Shown here: in pieces, positions 1 through 8,693 of the stretch
Numbering within the stretch: the stretch's first letter is position 1
How the letters are laid out: every line of letters starts with the position of its first letter
Assembly: GCF_016937535.1 (NCBI RefSeq)
Contig: NZ_JAFHKK010000002.1
Span: 1 to 64,000, forward strand
Direction of reading: 5' to 3'
Source of the DNA: Sulfurospirillum tamanense
GTDB taxonomy: Bacteria; Campylobacterota; Campylobacteria; Campylobacterales; Campylobacteraceae
Length of the DNA: 64,000 bases
Position numbers and translations under genes: made by a program
Notes under the pieces: model-generated
Told to the model about the DNA's origin: nothing
Database searches by the model: none
What the model saw: only the letters and a program-made list of their open reading frames with translations

Positions 1-129
1 GATGTGGTTAATTACTCATCTATGGCACTGGATTAAAGTGTATTCAGTTTTTAGAAATTTAATGATTGGCTTTGGTAAAATACTAATTATTAAACTTTGA
101 TTGACAAAGATATTATACGAAGGACGCCC

Positions 130-723
130 ATGAAAAATGTACTCATCATTAACGGACACCAATACTACCCCAACATCGCCGAAGGAAAGCTCACGCAGCT
201 GTTCATTGACATGGCCGAAGCCTTTTTAAAAGAGAACGGTTTTAGCGTCAAACACGCCAAGGCGCAGAGTGATTACGACCCGCTTGAAGAGGTTGAGAAG
301 TTTAAATGGGCGGATTATTTCATCATCCAATATCCTGTCTACTGGATGGGCGTGCCGTGGATGATGAAAAAATACATCGACGAAGTGTTTTCCGCGGGCG
401 CTAACAACGGCATCTATGCTGGCGATGGACGTTCGCGCAGTGACGCAAGTAAGCGGTATGGAAGCGGAGGATTGATGCAAGATAAAAAGTACATGCTTTC
501 TTTGACGTACAATTGCCCTGCTTCTGAGTTTAGCGACAAGGAGGGATTTTTTGACGGTTTGAGCCTCGATGAAGCCCATGTTGCAACCCACAAAACATGG
601 CAGTTTTGTGGTGCCAAACCCCTGCAAACCTACGCGGTGCACGACATTTTCAAAGGCGATTTGAACATCGAGGCTGAAAAAGCGAAGTTTGTGGCTGTTT
701 TGACCAAAAACTTTTTAGGATAA
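130..723 (+). CDS. mdaB: MdaB-type NAD(P)H:quinone oxidoreductase
   Basis: Flavodoxin-fold protein of 197 residues resembling MdaB, which reduces quinones by two electrons in the cytoplasm and protects against oxidative stress. It opens with a nucleotide-binding strand-loop (KNVLIINGHQ), followed by the family signatures YWMGVPWMMKKYIDEVF (about 77-93) and YGSGGLMQDKKYMLSLT. The open frame extends to a TTG at 97, but I chose ATG 130 because the purine-rich AAGGA lies just upstream and the flavodoxin strand begins there. It stands alone, followed 47 bases later by hemJ with its own promoter. Family assignment is firm; the physiological quinone is not known. Confidence 0.9.
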   Translation: MKNVLIINGHQYYPNIAEGKLTQLFIDMAEAFLKENGFSVKHAKAQSDYDPLEEVEKFKWADYFIIQYPVYWMGVPWMMKKYIDEVFSAGANNGIYAGDGRSRSDASKRYGSGGLMQDKKYMLSLTYNCPASEFSDKEGFFDGLSLDEAHVATHKTWQFCGAKPLQTYAVHDIFKGDLNIEAEKAKFVAVLTKNFLG

Positions 724-733
724 CTGTTTCGTG

Positions 734-739
734 TATAAT
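734..739 (+). promoter_or_regulatory. -10 box of hemJ
   Basis: TATAAT, 31 bases before the GTG start of hemJ and just after the mdaB stop. No clear -35 element is visible, as is common in Campylobacterota sigma-70 promoters. Confidence 0.55.
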
Positions 740-769
740 ACGTCCACGAAAACCAAAAAAGGATAAGTT

Positions 770-1285
770 GTGGCGTATTATGATTGGGTGTTGACGTTTC
801 ACATTATGGCCTTCATGTCGTGGATGGCGATGCTGTTTTACTTGCCCAGACTTTTTGTGTATCACGTCGAACACGCGGAAAATGAGGGCTTTAAAGAGGT
901 CGCCAAAATCCAAGAATACAAACTCTACAAATACATCGGCTTGCCCGCATTTTGGGCTACGTTAGCCAGTGGCGTGACCATGCTCATCCTCGACCCACAG
1001 CTACTCTCAAGCGGCGGATGGCTGTACGCCAAGTTTACGGCCCTCATCGCGCTAACGTGGTATTCGTTTTCCCTAGAAACCTACCGCAAAGCTTTGGCTG
1101 ATGGAACGTGTACTAAAAGCGGTAAGTTTTTCCGCGCCTACAACGAAGTCCCCACTTTTTTAGCCCTGCTCATCGTGGGCTACGTCATCTTCAAGACCTT
1201 CTCATGGGCCTTTACCCTCATCACCATCGGCATCTTCGCGGTCATCGCCGACTTGATTTTGGATGGGAAAGAGAAAAAGAAATAG
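770..1285 (+). CDS. hemJ: HemJ-type protoporphyrinogen IX oxidase
   Basis: Integral membrane protein of 171 residues (formerly UPF0093) that oxidises protoporphyrinogen IX to protoporphyrin IX late in haem synthesis. The N-terminal helix has the family pattern DWVLTFHIMAFMSWMAMLFYLPRLFVYH, shown here as a description of residues 5-32, with the conserved histidine and YLPRLFVYH segment. Four or more hydrophobic helices follow, and the conserved FRAYNEVPT motif lies near residue 120. It starts at GTG 770 after AAGGATAAG. Length and motifs match the family. Confidence 0.9.
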   Translation: MAYYDWVLTFHIMAFMSWMAMLFYLPRLFVYHVEHAENEGFKEVAKIQEYKLYKYIGLPAFWATLASGVTMLILDPQLLSSGGWLYAKFTALIALTWYSFSLETYRKALADGTCTKSGKFFRAYNEVPTFLALLIVGYVIFKTFSWAFTLITIGIFAVIADLILDGKEKKK

Positions 1286-1310
1286 GCTTACATGTAACGC
1301 CTAAAAAGTA

Positions 1311-1769
1311 TTACTGGCGAGAAAAAACAAAGCCTTTAAAATAGTGTTCTATCAATGGCTCCAAAGGTTCTTTCTTTTCTCGCTTGGCTTGGACACTCTG
1401 TAAGGCCCGTTTTAAAAGGTATTTTTCCACGGGGTTTAGGCTCGAAAGTTTGGTAAAAAGTGGCATGGTCTCACGTAGAGAATGCAAAGGTTCATTGCGC
1501 ATTTTTTCCAAAAAAAGGTACTCTATTTCTAGTACGGATTTGGTATCTTTAAAATTTAACTCCAGTAGCACAATCTGCTCTACCTCTTTACATGTAAAGC
1601 ACGGCGTAAGGGTTTGCGCATAGTGAGACAAGACGACGAGGAGTTCTCGCAGTTGGTCATCATTGTCTGTGCGTAAAAGCTTATAAAGTCTTGGCTTGGT
1701 CTTTTTCCAGTTGTGTAAAGTAGCGCGAGTTACTTCATAATTTTCAACAACTTCTTTTATGCTCTTCAT
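1311..1769 (-). CDS. Hypothetical protein with N-terminal helix-turn-helix
   Basis: I do not recognise this family. The 152-residue protein begins with a likely helix-turn-helix (SIKEVVENYEVTRATLHNWK, about residues 2-21) of the type that reads DNA in small regulators and transposon-associated proteins. A leucine-rich helical remainder without membrane segments follows. The internal FTCKE at about residue 59 is encoded by a copy of the TTACATGTAA palindrome. ATG 1769 is preferred over the overlapping TTG 1772 because AAGGAT lies about 10 bases upstream. It is convergent with hemJ and divergent from the MBOAT gene, so it might regulate that pair; this is only a guess from position. Confidence 0.6.
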   Translation of the reverse strand: MKSIKEVVENYEVTRATLHNWKKTKPRLYKLLRTDNDDQLRELLVVLSHYAQTLTPCFTCKEVEQIVLLELNFKDTKSVLEIEYLFLEKMRNEPLHSLRETMPLFTKLSSLNPVEKYLLKRALQSVQAKREKKEPLEPLIEHYFKGFVFSRQ

Positions 1770-1967
1770 CAAATAGTTATCCTTCTTGATTTCAGAACAT
1801 CCTAACTTCTAAATAATTAGCTATCCATTGTAGATATTATGTATTTTATTTCAAAATATTTTATGCTTACAAAAGTAAAAAGAAGATAAAATCATTTTTA
1901 TCAAAATATTAGACAATTTATTTATAAACTAATACTTTTAGATAAATTATTTTATAACTGGATTTTC
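1770..1967. promoter_or_regulatory. AT-rich divergent promoter region
   Basis: About 200 bases of strongly AT-rich DNA between the HTH protein (minus) and the MBOAT gene (plus). It holds a small inverted repeat, GATAAAA-TCAT-TTTTATC at 1885-1902, and several possible -10 boxes, but no single clear promoter. Confidence 0.35.
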
Positions 1968-3422
1968 ATGCTCTTCAATTCTTACGCTTTTATCTTCATC
2001 TTTTTACCCATTAGCTTCGGCATTTACTTTTACCTGAACCATTTACGCCTCACTACCGCTGCCAAGGGTTCTCTTGTGTTTGCCTCTTTATTTTTTTACA
2101 GTTGGTGGAACGTGCTGTATCTTCCGCTGCTTTTAGGTTCCATGTTGTTTAACTTTATCATCGGAAAAAGCTTGAGCGAAGCCAAGCGCGTGCGCCCTAA
2201 AATTCTGCTAATCATCGGTATCGTCGGCAATCTTGCCTTGCTGGGATATTTTAAATACGCTGATTTTTTCATTGCCAATGTCAATGTGCTTCTGGGTGAA
2301 GACGCACTGCCCATGCTCAATCTTGCCCTCCCGCTTGCTATTAGCTTTTTTACGTTTCAGCAGATTGCTTATTTGGTGGATTCCTACAAGGGCGAAACCA
2401 ATGAGTATGATTTTCTAAATTACGCCGTCTTTGTTACTTTTTTTCCTCAGCTCATCGCGGGGCCCATTGTCCACCACAAAGAGATGATGCCTCAATTTGC
2501 AAGCCGCTGGAACAAAGTAAAAAACTACCGTAACATTGCCCTTGGGTTGTTTATCTTTTCGATGGGGCTATTTAAAAAAGTAGTCATTGCTGATACGTTT
2601 GCGGTTTGGGCGACTAACGGGTTTGACAAGGCAGAGGTCCTTACTTTTTTTGAAGCGTGGGCGACGAGTTTGAGCTACACCTTTCAACTCTATTTTGATT
2701 TTAGTGGCTACACCGACATGGCCATCGGGGCGGCTTTGTTGTTTAACATCAAACTCCCCATCAACTTCAACTCACCCTACAAAGCGCTCAATATCCAAGA
2801 CTTTTGGCGACGTTGGCACATTACGCTCTCAAGGTTTTTAAGAGACTATGTGTATATCCCTTTAGGAGGGAGCCGAACAGGAAGTTTTCGCACCCATGCA
2901 AATCTGTTTGCCACTTTTTTGCTAGGGGGTCTGTGGCATGGGGCGGGCTGGACGTTTATCATCTGGGGAGCGTTGCATGGCTTGGCTATGGTTCTGCACC
3001 GCATTTGGAGTAAGCTTGGCATTGTGCTATGGAAGCCTTTGGCGTGGCTGGTGACGTTTATGTTTATCAATATGACATGGGTGTTTTTTAGGGCAACATC
3101 GTTTGAAGATGCGTGGAAAGTGCTAAAGGGGATGAGTGGGGCGAGTGGGGTGGTGTTACCTAATGTTCTAGCAAATAGGTTGTCTTTTTTAAAAAATCAC
3201 GGTGTGGAGTTTGGTGGTTTTGTTGAGAATATCCAAGGAGACTTTTCTATTCCTTTTTGGATTTTAGGCGCGTTGGTTTTGGTACTTGGGTTTAAAAACA
3301 CGAATGAAAAATTGGTGGCGTTTAATTTTAATCTTTGGTCGGCCATTTTTGTTGCTTTGACCTTTTCTTTTGGCATTTTGTCGCTTACGAAAGTGAGCGA
3401 ATTTTTGTATTTTAATTTTTAG
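1968..3422 (+). CDS. MBOAT-family membrane O-acyltransferase (AlgI/DltB-like)
   Basis: Polytopic membrane protein of 484 residues of the MBOAT family, the class that moves acyl (usually acetyl) groups across the inner membrane for polysaccharide O-acetylation. It has about ten hydrophobic helices. The AlgI-type core is visible: QLYFDFSGYTDMAIG, then NFNSPYKALNIQDFWRRWHITLS and the conserved histidine in LLGGLWHGAGWTF (about residue 324), the presumed catalytic residue. The start ATG has only a weak upstream GGA. The next gene, 9 bases downstream, encodes an SGNH-like protein, the usual partner. No polysaccharide synthesis genes lie nearby, so the acceptor is unknown. Confidence 0.88.
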   Translation: MLFNSYAFIFIFLPISFGIYFYLNHLRLTTAAKGSLVFASLFFYSWWNVLYLPLLLGSMLFNFIIGKSLSEAKRVRPKILLIIGIVGNLALLGYFKYADFFIANVNVLLGEDALPMLNLALPLAISFFTFQQIAYLVDSYKGETNEYDFLNYAVFVTFFPQLIAGPIVHHKEMMPQFASRWNKVKNYRNIALGLFIFSMGLFKKVVIADTFAVWATNGFDKAEVLTFFEAWATSLSYTFQLYFDFSGYTDMAIGAALLFNIKLPINFNSPYKALNIQDFWRRWHITLSRFLRDYVYIPLGGSRTGSFRTHANLFATFLLGGLWHGAGWTFIIWGALHGLAMVLHRIWSKLGIVLWKPLAWLVTFMFINMTWVFFRATSFEDAWKVLKGMSGASGVVLPNVLANRLSFLKNHGVEFGGFVENIQGDFSIPFWILGALVLVLGFKNTNEKLVAFNFNLWSAIFVALTFSFGILSLTKVSEFLYFNF

Positions 3423-3431
3423 GATATTAAG

Positions 3432-4508
3432 ATGAGTAGTAAAAAGTGGCTGAAATTATGGGTACTTATTTTTTCTATTTCTATTTTGTTAGTTGCATTA
3501 TTTAATTATAAAATTGATTCACTAGGATTGGTTGCTAAAAAAGGTTACTTGGATTTAGCTGCAAAAGCCTTAGCGAATGGAAAAATAATTTCTGGTTTAA
3601 ATAATTTTGACGAAAGGTTGTTTAGAAAAAAGATAATTGAAAATATCAATTATGAAATTGAATGGATTGCTATTGGCTCATCTCGAACAATGCAGTTAAG
3701 AAAAAGAATGTTTTTGAAAAAGGATGTCGGATTTCAAAATTATTCTGTAAGTGGGGCGTCACTTGAAGACTATATGGCCTTAATACAAGCACATTACAAT
3801 AAATTTAACTCTTATCCCCAAAATATTATTTTAGGCATAGACCCATGGATTTTTAATAGGCATAATGGCCAGAACCGATTTTTAACCTTGGAAGACGAGT
3901 ACAACCAATTTTTATCAATTCTGGGTCACGATAATAAAAAACAACATGAATCCACAAACAATTACAAAAAGCTTTTTTCAGTTGAATATTTTATTGAAAA
4001 TTTAAAATTTGTTAAAAATAATTTTGATAGTGGTCTGAAAGGCTTTGAAATAGTAACATCAATAGATATAGATACCCAGTTGCGAGAGCCGGATGGCTCT
4101 ATTCAATACCCACTCAAAAGTAGATTTCCTGATTCTAATGAAGTTAAAAAAAGTGCAATTCAATATACAAAAGGAAGTGTGTATTCGCTTGAAAGGTTTG
4201 ATAGGATAAATAATAAAAAACTATTTAATCACTTTGTTAAATTTTTGCAGCAAAACAAGATTACTGTTTATTTTTATTTGCCACCCTACAATCCATACAC
4301 ATACGATATTCTAGTTGAAAAAAAGGAGTATCAAATCATAAATGAAGTAGAACTATTTTTGAGTAGCCTTGCTAATAAGTACAATATTAAAATTATTGGC
4401 TCTTATAATCCTCATAAATATGGTTTTACTAATGAAGATTTTTTTGATGGAATGCACTCACTAGATAGTGTATATATAATATTATTTAAAGATTTGATTG
4501 CTATATAA
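3432..4508 (+). CDS. SGNH hydrolase-like partner of the MBOAT acyltransferase
   Basis: A 358-residue protein with one N-terminal membrane anchor (about 8-27) and a large predicted periplasmic domain. It has weak SGNH-type signatures: an early serine loop IAIGSSRTM (about 77-85), an internal GIDPWIF strand, and near the C-terminus DGMHS, the Asp-x-x-His pair expected of the last catalytic block. This fits AlgX/AlgJ/DltD-like proteins that finish acetyl transfer outside the membrane. Base composition is visibly more AT-rich than all neighbours (many AAA, AAT, TTT and ATA codons), suggesting separate acquisition or replacement by transfer. Function is inferred from fold motifs and pairing. Confidence 0.65.
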   Translation: MSSKKWLKLWVLIFSISILLVALFNYKIDSLGLVAKKGYLDLAAKALANGKIISGLNNFDERLFRKKIIENINYEIEWIAIGSSRTMQLRKRMFLKKDVGFQNYSVSGASLEDYMALIQAHYNKFNSYPQNIILGIDPWIFNRHNGQNRFLTLEDEYNQFLSILGHDNKKQHESTNNYKKLFSVEYFIENLKFVKNNFDSGLKGFEIVTSIDIDTQLREPDGSIQYPLKSRFPDSNEVKKSAIQYTKGSVYSLERFDRINNKKLFNHFVKFLQQNKITVYFYLPPYNPYTYDILVEKKEYQIINEVELFLSSLANKYNIKIIGSYNPHKYGFTNEDFFDGMHSLDSVYIILFKDLIAI

Positions 4509-4557
4509 TTTTTTTAAATAAGCGTCACCAAGCAAGTATTGTTCATGTAAAGCCTAC

Positions 4558-4776
4558 CTACTGCTTAGGCCGTTGCAAAAGAATCTTGATGTAAATGAAC
4601 ACGGAGAGCGCCACAAAGTAGCTGATGATGCCAAGGCCTACGCGTGTTTGTGCGCTGGCGTCTTGGGACTGAGGATAAGGGGCGCGTGCTTCAAACAAAC
4701 TTGGCAACCACTCCAGTCCTAAGACCATCATGGCGCTAATGCCAACAATCACCCAAAAGATTTTAAGATTTGGCAT
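4558..4776 (-). CDS. Small two-helix membrane protein of the Rieske/cytochrome b operon
   Basis: A 72-residue protein with two hydrophobic helices (about 6-23 and 47-67) and a short polar loop. It overlaps the end of cytochrome b by 14 bases and occupies the place where cytochrome c1 or another c-type haem subunit would be expected. It contains no CxxCH motif. It may be a small accessory subunit of the bc complex, but I do not recognise the family. Confidence 0.7.
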   Translation of the reverse strand: MPNLKIFWVIVGISAMMVLGLEWLPSLFEARAPYPQSQDASAQTRVGLGIISYFVALSVFIYIKILLQRPKQ

Positions 4777-5923
4777 CGTATTCCTTTCGTGAAAGCCACG
4801 GCAAGATAAAAAACAAGCCCATTAGTACCGTAGAAAACCCCATGCCAAGCCACAATCCCGCAGGCGTAGTAGGAAGCTTGCCAAGGACGGTGAGTGCTAC
4901 AAGGCACACCACGAGCGTCCAAAACCACCACCGAAAATAGGGCCGCTCATGGGCAGGAACACGGCGCGGGTTTTTGTCTAACAGAGGCAAAAAGATAAGC
5001 CCCGCATTGGCCACCACGAGGCACACCATGCCCACATATGCACCTTTAATCGGCCCAATATCAAAGAAAAAACTCTTCAAGGGTTGCAGCATCCACAAAA
5101 AATACCACTCAGGGTAGATGTGTGCGGGCGTGTCGGTGGGGTCGGCTGGCATCATATTTAGCGGGTCTAGGGCTAGATAAGGATGAAAAAAGACACAGTA
5201 AAAGAAAAACGCAAAAAACACAGAACACGCCAGTAGGGGTTTGAGTACGGCGTTAGAAAAAAACGGTTTAGCTTCTTTGGGCGGTAGCGCACTTTTGCTA
5301 AAGCGGGGTTCTTTGGTTACATGTAAGCCTTTGCGATTAAAGGAAAGTTTTGTGGTGGCGTGCCATTTGAAAAAGTCCGCATGAAAGAGCAAAATACCAA
5401 TGATACAAAGGGGCATCACGATGATATGCACCACATAAAAGCGCAACAGCGTCACATCGCTGACCGCAAAATCACCCCGCACAAGGCGCATGATGTCTTC
5501 GCCCGCTCCTGGAATGTAGGCTAGCAGACTGGTGATGACTTGCGCCGCCCAGTAGCTCATCTGGCCCATAGGAAGCACGTAGCCTGTAAAGCCGATGATG
5601 ACAAAGCACACGTACAGTGCCATGCCATTGTACCAGTAAATCCGCTTGCCGTGTTTGTAAAACCCAAGGTAAAGCATCCCTAAAAGGTGAATGTAGAGCA
5701 ACCAAAAAAAGAGCGTCGAGCCCATGGCGTGGATCTTGCGCCACAGCCAGCCATAGGGAACTTCGTGCATGATGATGGTATTGACACTCTCAAAAGCAAG
5801 AGCGGCGTCTGGCTTGTAGTGCATGGCTAGAAAAATGCCTGAGATGACCATGAGGATAAACAGTGCTACCATGATGGTGCCCGTATAAAGCAAAAGGTTA
5901 AAGTTAGGAATGCGCCATTTCAC
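4763..5923 (-). CDS. petB: Cytochrome b subunit of a bc-type quinol oxidoreductase
   Basis: Fused cytochrome b of 386 residues, eight or more helices, that carries two b haems and the quinol sites of a cytochrome bc complex in the inner membrane. Haem-ligand histidine pairs are H65/H79 and H166/H181, spaced 13 and 14 residues apart, the spacing seen in b6-type proteins. The Qo-site motif PEWY is at 271-274, and GYVLPMGQMSYW lies near 114-125. Its ATG overlaps the stop of the Rieske gene by four bases. A TTACATGTAA copy at 5317 encodes part of the variable linker between the b6-like and subunit IV-like halves. Confidence 0.93.
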   Translation of the reverse strand: MKWRIPNFNLLLYTGTIMVALFILMVISGIFLAMHYKPDAALAFESVNTIIMHEVPYGWLWRKIHAMGSTLFFWLLYIHLLGMLYLGFYKHGKRIYWYNGMALYVCFVIIGFTGYVLPMGQMSYWAAQVITSLLAYIPGAGEDIMRLVRGDFAVSDVTLLRFYVVHIIVMPLCIIGILLFHADFFKWHATTKLSFNRKGLHVTKEPRFSKSALPPKEAKPFFSNAVLKPLLACSVFFAFFFYCVFFHPYLALDPLNMMPADPTDTPAHIYPEWYFLWMLQPLKSFFFDIGPIKGAYVGMVCLVVANAGLIFLPLLDKNPRRVPAHERPYFRWWFWTLVVCLVALTVLGKLPTTPAGLWLGMGFSTVLMGLFFILPWLSRKEYDAKS

Positions 5924-6417
5924 CCGTTTGCCTCCATAAGTTGCATGTAGGCTTCGCCCGCTTGACCGATGAGCAATAGTTCTCCTTGAGCATCAAAAGG
6001 GGGAATCTCTAAGGGCTTTGAAACAGGCCCTCTTAAGGCGTAGCCGCGCAAGTCAAAATAACCCTGATGGCAAGGGCACACGAACTCTTTGGCTTCTTCT
6101 TCGTACTTTGGCACACAGCCAAGATGCGTGCAAATGCCTACCATGATGGTGTAGTGGTAAGCGCCAATGGCCACATCGCGCTTGGGGTCAAAAGGCACGG
6201 AGGCATCGTGTTTGTAAATAAAAATAGGTTTTTTGAGCCACGAAAAAAAAGAGACGGTGTTTGGGGACAAAGTAGTGGTGTCGATGAGCGTCGCGGCTTC
6301 TAAAAGGGCTTTTTTTGGGGGTTCAAGTGAGCCAAAAAGCGTTCCAGCGGTAAAATACCCTCCCGTCCCTGCAAGGGCGAGCAGTGAGTAATTGACCAGT
6401 CTTCGCTTAGGGTCCAT
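5920..6417 (-). CDS. petA: Rieske iron-sulfur subunit of a bc-type complex
   Basis: Rieske [2Fe-2S] protein of 165 residues that takes electrons from quinol and passes them to a cytochrome. An N-terminal membrane anchor (about 8-26) follows the positively charged MDPKRR. Cluster boxes are CTHLGC (C96, H98, C101) and CPCHQG (C114, C116, H117), with C101/C116 as the likely disulfide. The open frame runs to 6522, but ATG 6417 has AGAAGGAAA upstream and gives the normal length. It is the first gene of a three-gene operon with cytochrome b and a small membrane protein; no c1 gene follows. Confidence 0.93.
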   Translation of the reverse strand: MDPKRRLVNYSLLALAGTGGYFTAGTLFGSLEPPKKALLEAATLIDTTTLSPNTVSFFSWLKKPIFIYKHDASVPFDPKRDVAIGAYHYTIMVGICTHLGCVPKYEEEAKEFVCPCHQGYFDLRGYALRGPVSKPLEIPPFDAQGELLLIGQAGEAYMQLMEANG

Positions 6418-6616
6418 GCATTTCCTTCTAAAGCTTGTGGCGGGCATTGTACCAAAACTAAGGTCGTAGTTTAATAAAAGCAAAAAACAATAAATTAGGC
6501 ACAATGAAGAAGAAAAAAGCAAAATAGTTTTTGAACCAATTAAGAGTTTTTGCTATACAATGAGAAAACGGTTTACATGTAATGCAATGGCGGATTTATT
6601 AACAAAGGGACACTCC

Positions 6617-7711
6617 ATGGAAATTTCCGTTTCCCAGCAACTTCATATGCTACTCAAACTTGGTAACCTTATTAGCACCAAGGCTGATTTGGTGGAGATT
6701 TTGACCATTTTGGGTGACACGGCTAGAGATGTGGTGGGAGCGGAGCGTTGTTCTATTTTCGTGTATGACAAAAACACACATCAGCTTTGGACAAAAATGG
6801 CCCACGGGGTTGAAAAAATCACTGTAGATGCAGATTTTGGTGTGGTGGGAAAGGCACTGCTCGCCAAGGAAGTGCAAATTGTTGTGGATGCGTACAAGGA
6901 TTTTCGCTTTAATGCTAGTGTTGACAAACAAACGGGATACGTTACCAAGAATATCGTAGCTGTTCCTTTGCTTAATCATCTAGGAGAGCCCATTGGGGTA
7001 TTTCAGGCTCTCAATAAGCGTGAAGGCGTTTTTAGTAACATTGATGCGGAACTGCTTATTTTGATTGGAAACTACGCCAGTGTTTCTTTAGAAAATGCCA
7101 TTTTGCATGAAAAACTTCGCACGAGTCAAGCAAAAATCATCAATAAACTTACTGAAGCGGCAGAATTCAAAGATAATGAAACCTCAGCTCACACCAAAAG
7201 GGTCGGCCTTTATAGTGAGATTGTAGCTCAAACACTGGGATTAGATGAAACTTTTTCCAAGCTTATCCGTCTTACGGCACCCATGCATGACATCGGTAAA
7301 ATAGGTATTTCTGATGCGATTATCAAAAAAACAGGCGCCCTTACTCCCGAAGAGTTTGCTCTTGTAAAAACCCATGCTATGATTGGCTACAATTTACTGA
7401 AAGACCCAGAAGACGAAGTGCTTACTATGGCGGCAAATATCGCCAGAGACCATCACGAAAAAATAGCAGGCGGTGGCTACCCTGATGGCAAAAAAGGGGA
7501 AGAGATTTCGCTAGAGGGTCGCATTGTGGCTATTGCAGATGTGTTTGATGCCCTTACTTCACAACGTCCTTATAAGCAGCCGTGGAGCTTGGAACGCTCC
7601 TTGGAATACATTAAACAACGCAAAGGGACGCAGTTTGACCCTGATGTCGCGGATGCTTTTTTTAAAAAAGAAGAAGAGATAATCCAAATCCGCTTGCACC
7701 TAGAAGACTAG
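6617..7711 (+). CDS. GAF and HD-GYP domain protein, probable cyclic-di-GMP phosphodiesterase
   Basis: Cytoplasmic signalling protein of 364 residues. An N-terminal GAF sensor domain (about 15-165) is followed by an HD-GYP domain (about 175-355). The metal-binding HD motif appears as MHDIGKIG, followed by DHHEK and the GYP-type GGYPDGKKG. These residues are those needed to hydrolyse cyclic-di-GMP. I chose ATG 6617, which has AAAGGGA upstream, over ATG 6560; a palindrome copy at 6573 then lies in the leader. Its stop shares the bases CTAG (7708-7711) with the convergent mmuM stop. The GAF ligand is unknown. Confidence 0.87.
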   Translation: MEISVSQQLHMLLKLGNLISTKADLVEILTILGDTARDVVGAERCSIFVYDKNTHQLWTKMAHGVEKITVDADFGVVGKALLAKEVQIVVDAYKDFRFNASVDKQTGYVTKNIVAVPLLNHLGEPIGVFQALNKREGVFSNIDAELLILIGNYASVSLENAILHEKLRTSQAKIINKLTEAAEFKDNETSAHTKRVGLYSEIVAQTLGLDETFSKLIRLTAPMHDIGKIGISDAIIKKTGALTPEEFALVKTHAMIGYNLLKDPEDEVLTMAANIARDHHEKIAGGGYPDGKKGEEISLEGRIVAIADVFDALTSQRPYKQPWSLERSLEYIKQRKGTQFDPDVADAFFKKEEEIIQIRLHLED

Positions 7712-8634
7712 TCGCGTGTCCAAGCGCTAAGTTCGGCGATGTCTTTAGGGGTGGTTTGGCAACATCCGCCGATGAGGCGAGCACCCAGAGCGTGCCATGA
7801 GCGTGCCAAATGGGCATGGGAAGAGGCGGGTCCTTGCCATGTTTTGCTCAGTGCGTCGTACTGTGCCCCACTGTTTGGGTAGAGGATGATGGGTTTAGTG
7901 GTGCTCTCTTTGAGCGTTTGGGTGAGTGCGCTGATGTGTTCGGGTGCGGTGCAGTTGATGCCAATGGCGAGTACTTGGGGTTTTGAGTCTAGCCACTGGG
8001 CGCACGCTTGGATGCGCTCACCGCTACATGTATGTGCCCCATCTTTCGCGCTAAAACTTACCCATGCGCCCATGTGGGGGAAGTCTTGCAAAACCTCCAC
8101 AATAACCTTGGCTTCTTGGAGGCTAGGGATGGTTTCGATAGCCAAAATATCGGGTCCTGCTCCCACTAAAAGGCGCATCCGTTCACGGTGAAAATGGCGC
8201 AAGGTTTCATCGCTTACCCCATAACCCCCACGGTATTCTGACCCATCGGCCAAATAGGCCCCATAAGGCCCGATAGACGCGGCCACGAGAGGTTTGAGGC
8301 GTTTTGATTCAGTGCACGTTTCCCAAAACGCATCGCGGGTGCGTTTGGCTAAAAACACGGAAGATTGGATGAGCTCTCCCGCCTCTTTAGCGTTTAATCC
8401 ACGCGCCATAAATCCTTCAAGGCTAGCTTGGTAACTGGCGGTGATGATGACATCGGCTCCCGCTTCAAGGTAGTCACGGTGTACGCTTGCGATGGCTTTT
8501 GGGGTGTGAAGCAACAAGGCTGCCGACCACAAGGGGTCGCTAAGGTCATGGCCACGGTGGGCGAGTTCCGAGCCAAAACCACCGTCGATGACACACGCGC
8601 GTTGCTGGTCTAAAAAGGGAAGAAAAGGGTTCAT
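7708..8634 (-). CDS. mmuM: Homocysteine S-methyltransferase family protein
   Basis: Enzyme of 308 residues that transfers a methyl group, typically from S-methylmethionine, to homocysteine to give methionine. N-terminal DGGFGSEL and the zinc-ligand cysteines in INCTAP (about residue 227) and the C-terminal GGCCQTTP are all present, as in MmuM. The start ATG has AAAGGA upstream. It is monocistronic, with a nested inverted repeat 60-100 bases upstream. No S-methylmethionine transporter is adjacent, so the methyl donor is inferred from family. Confidence 0.88.
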   Translation of the reverse strand: MNPFLPFLDQQRACVIDGGFGSELAHRGHDLSDPLWSAALLLHTPKAIASVHRDYLEAGADVIITASYQASLEGFMARGLNAKEAGELIQSSVFLAKRTRDAFWETCTESKRLKPLVAASIGPYGAYLADGSEYRGGYGVSDETLRHFHRERMRLLVGAGPDILAIETIPSLQEAKVIVEVLQDFPHMGAWVSFSAKDGAHTCSGERIQACAQWLDSKPQVLAIGINCTAPEHISALTQTLKESTTKPIILYPNSGAQYDALSKTWQGPASSHAHLARSWHALGARLIGGCCQTTPKDIAELSAWTRD

Positions 8635-8693
8635 GGGCGTCCTTTGAAAAAAGCAGTGTAAAAGGTTTTGGCTTACGAAGGGCTTTTAGGAGA

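Noticed and set aside
1-96. A gene fragment entering at the left edge
   Set aside because: The first 96 bases carry stops in all useful frames and no recognisable protein end; they look like the mdaB promoter region.
226-642. Long minus-strand frame opposite mdaB
   Set aside because: Shadow of a well-supported gene; no family features or ribosome site.
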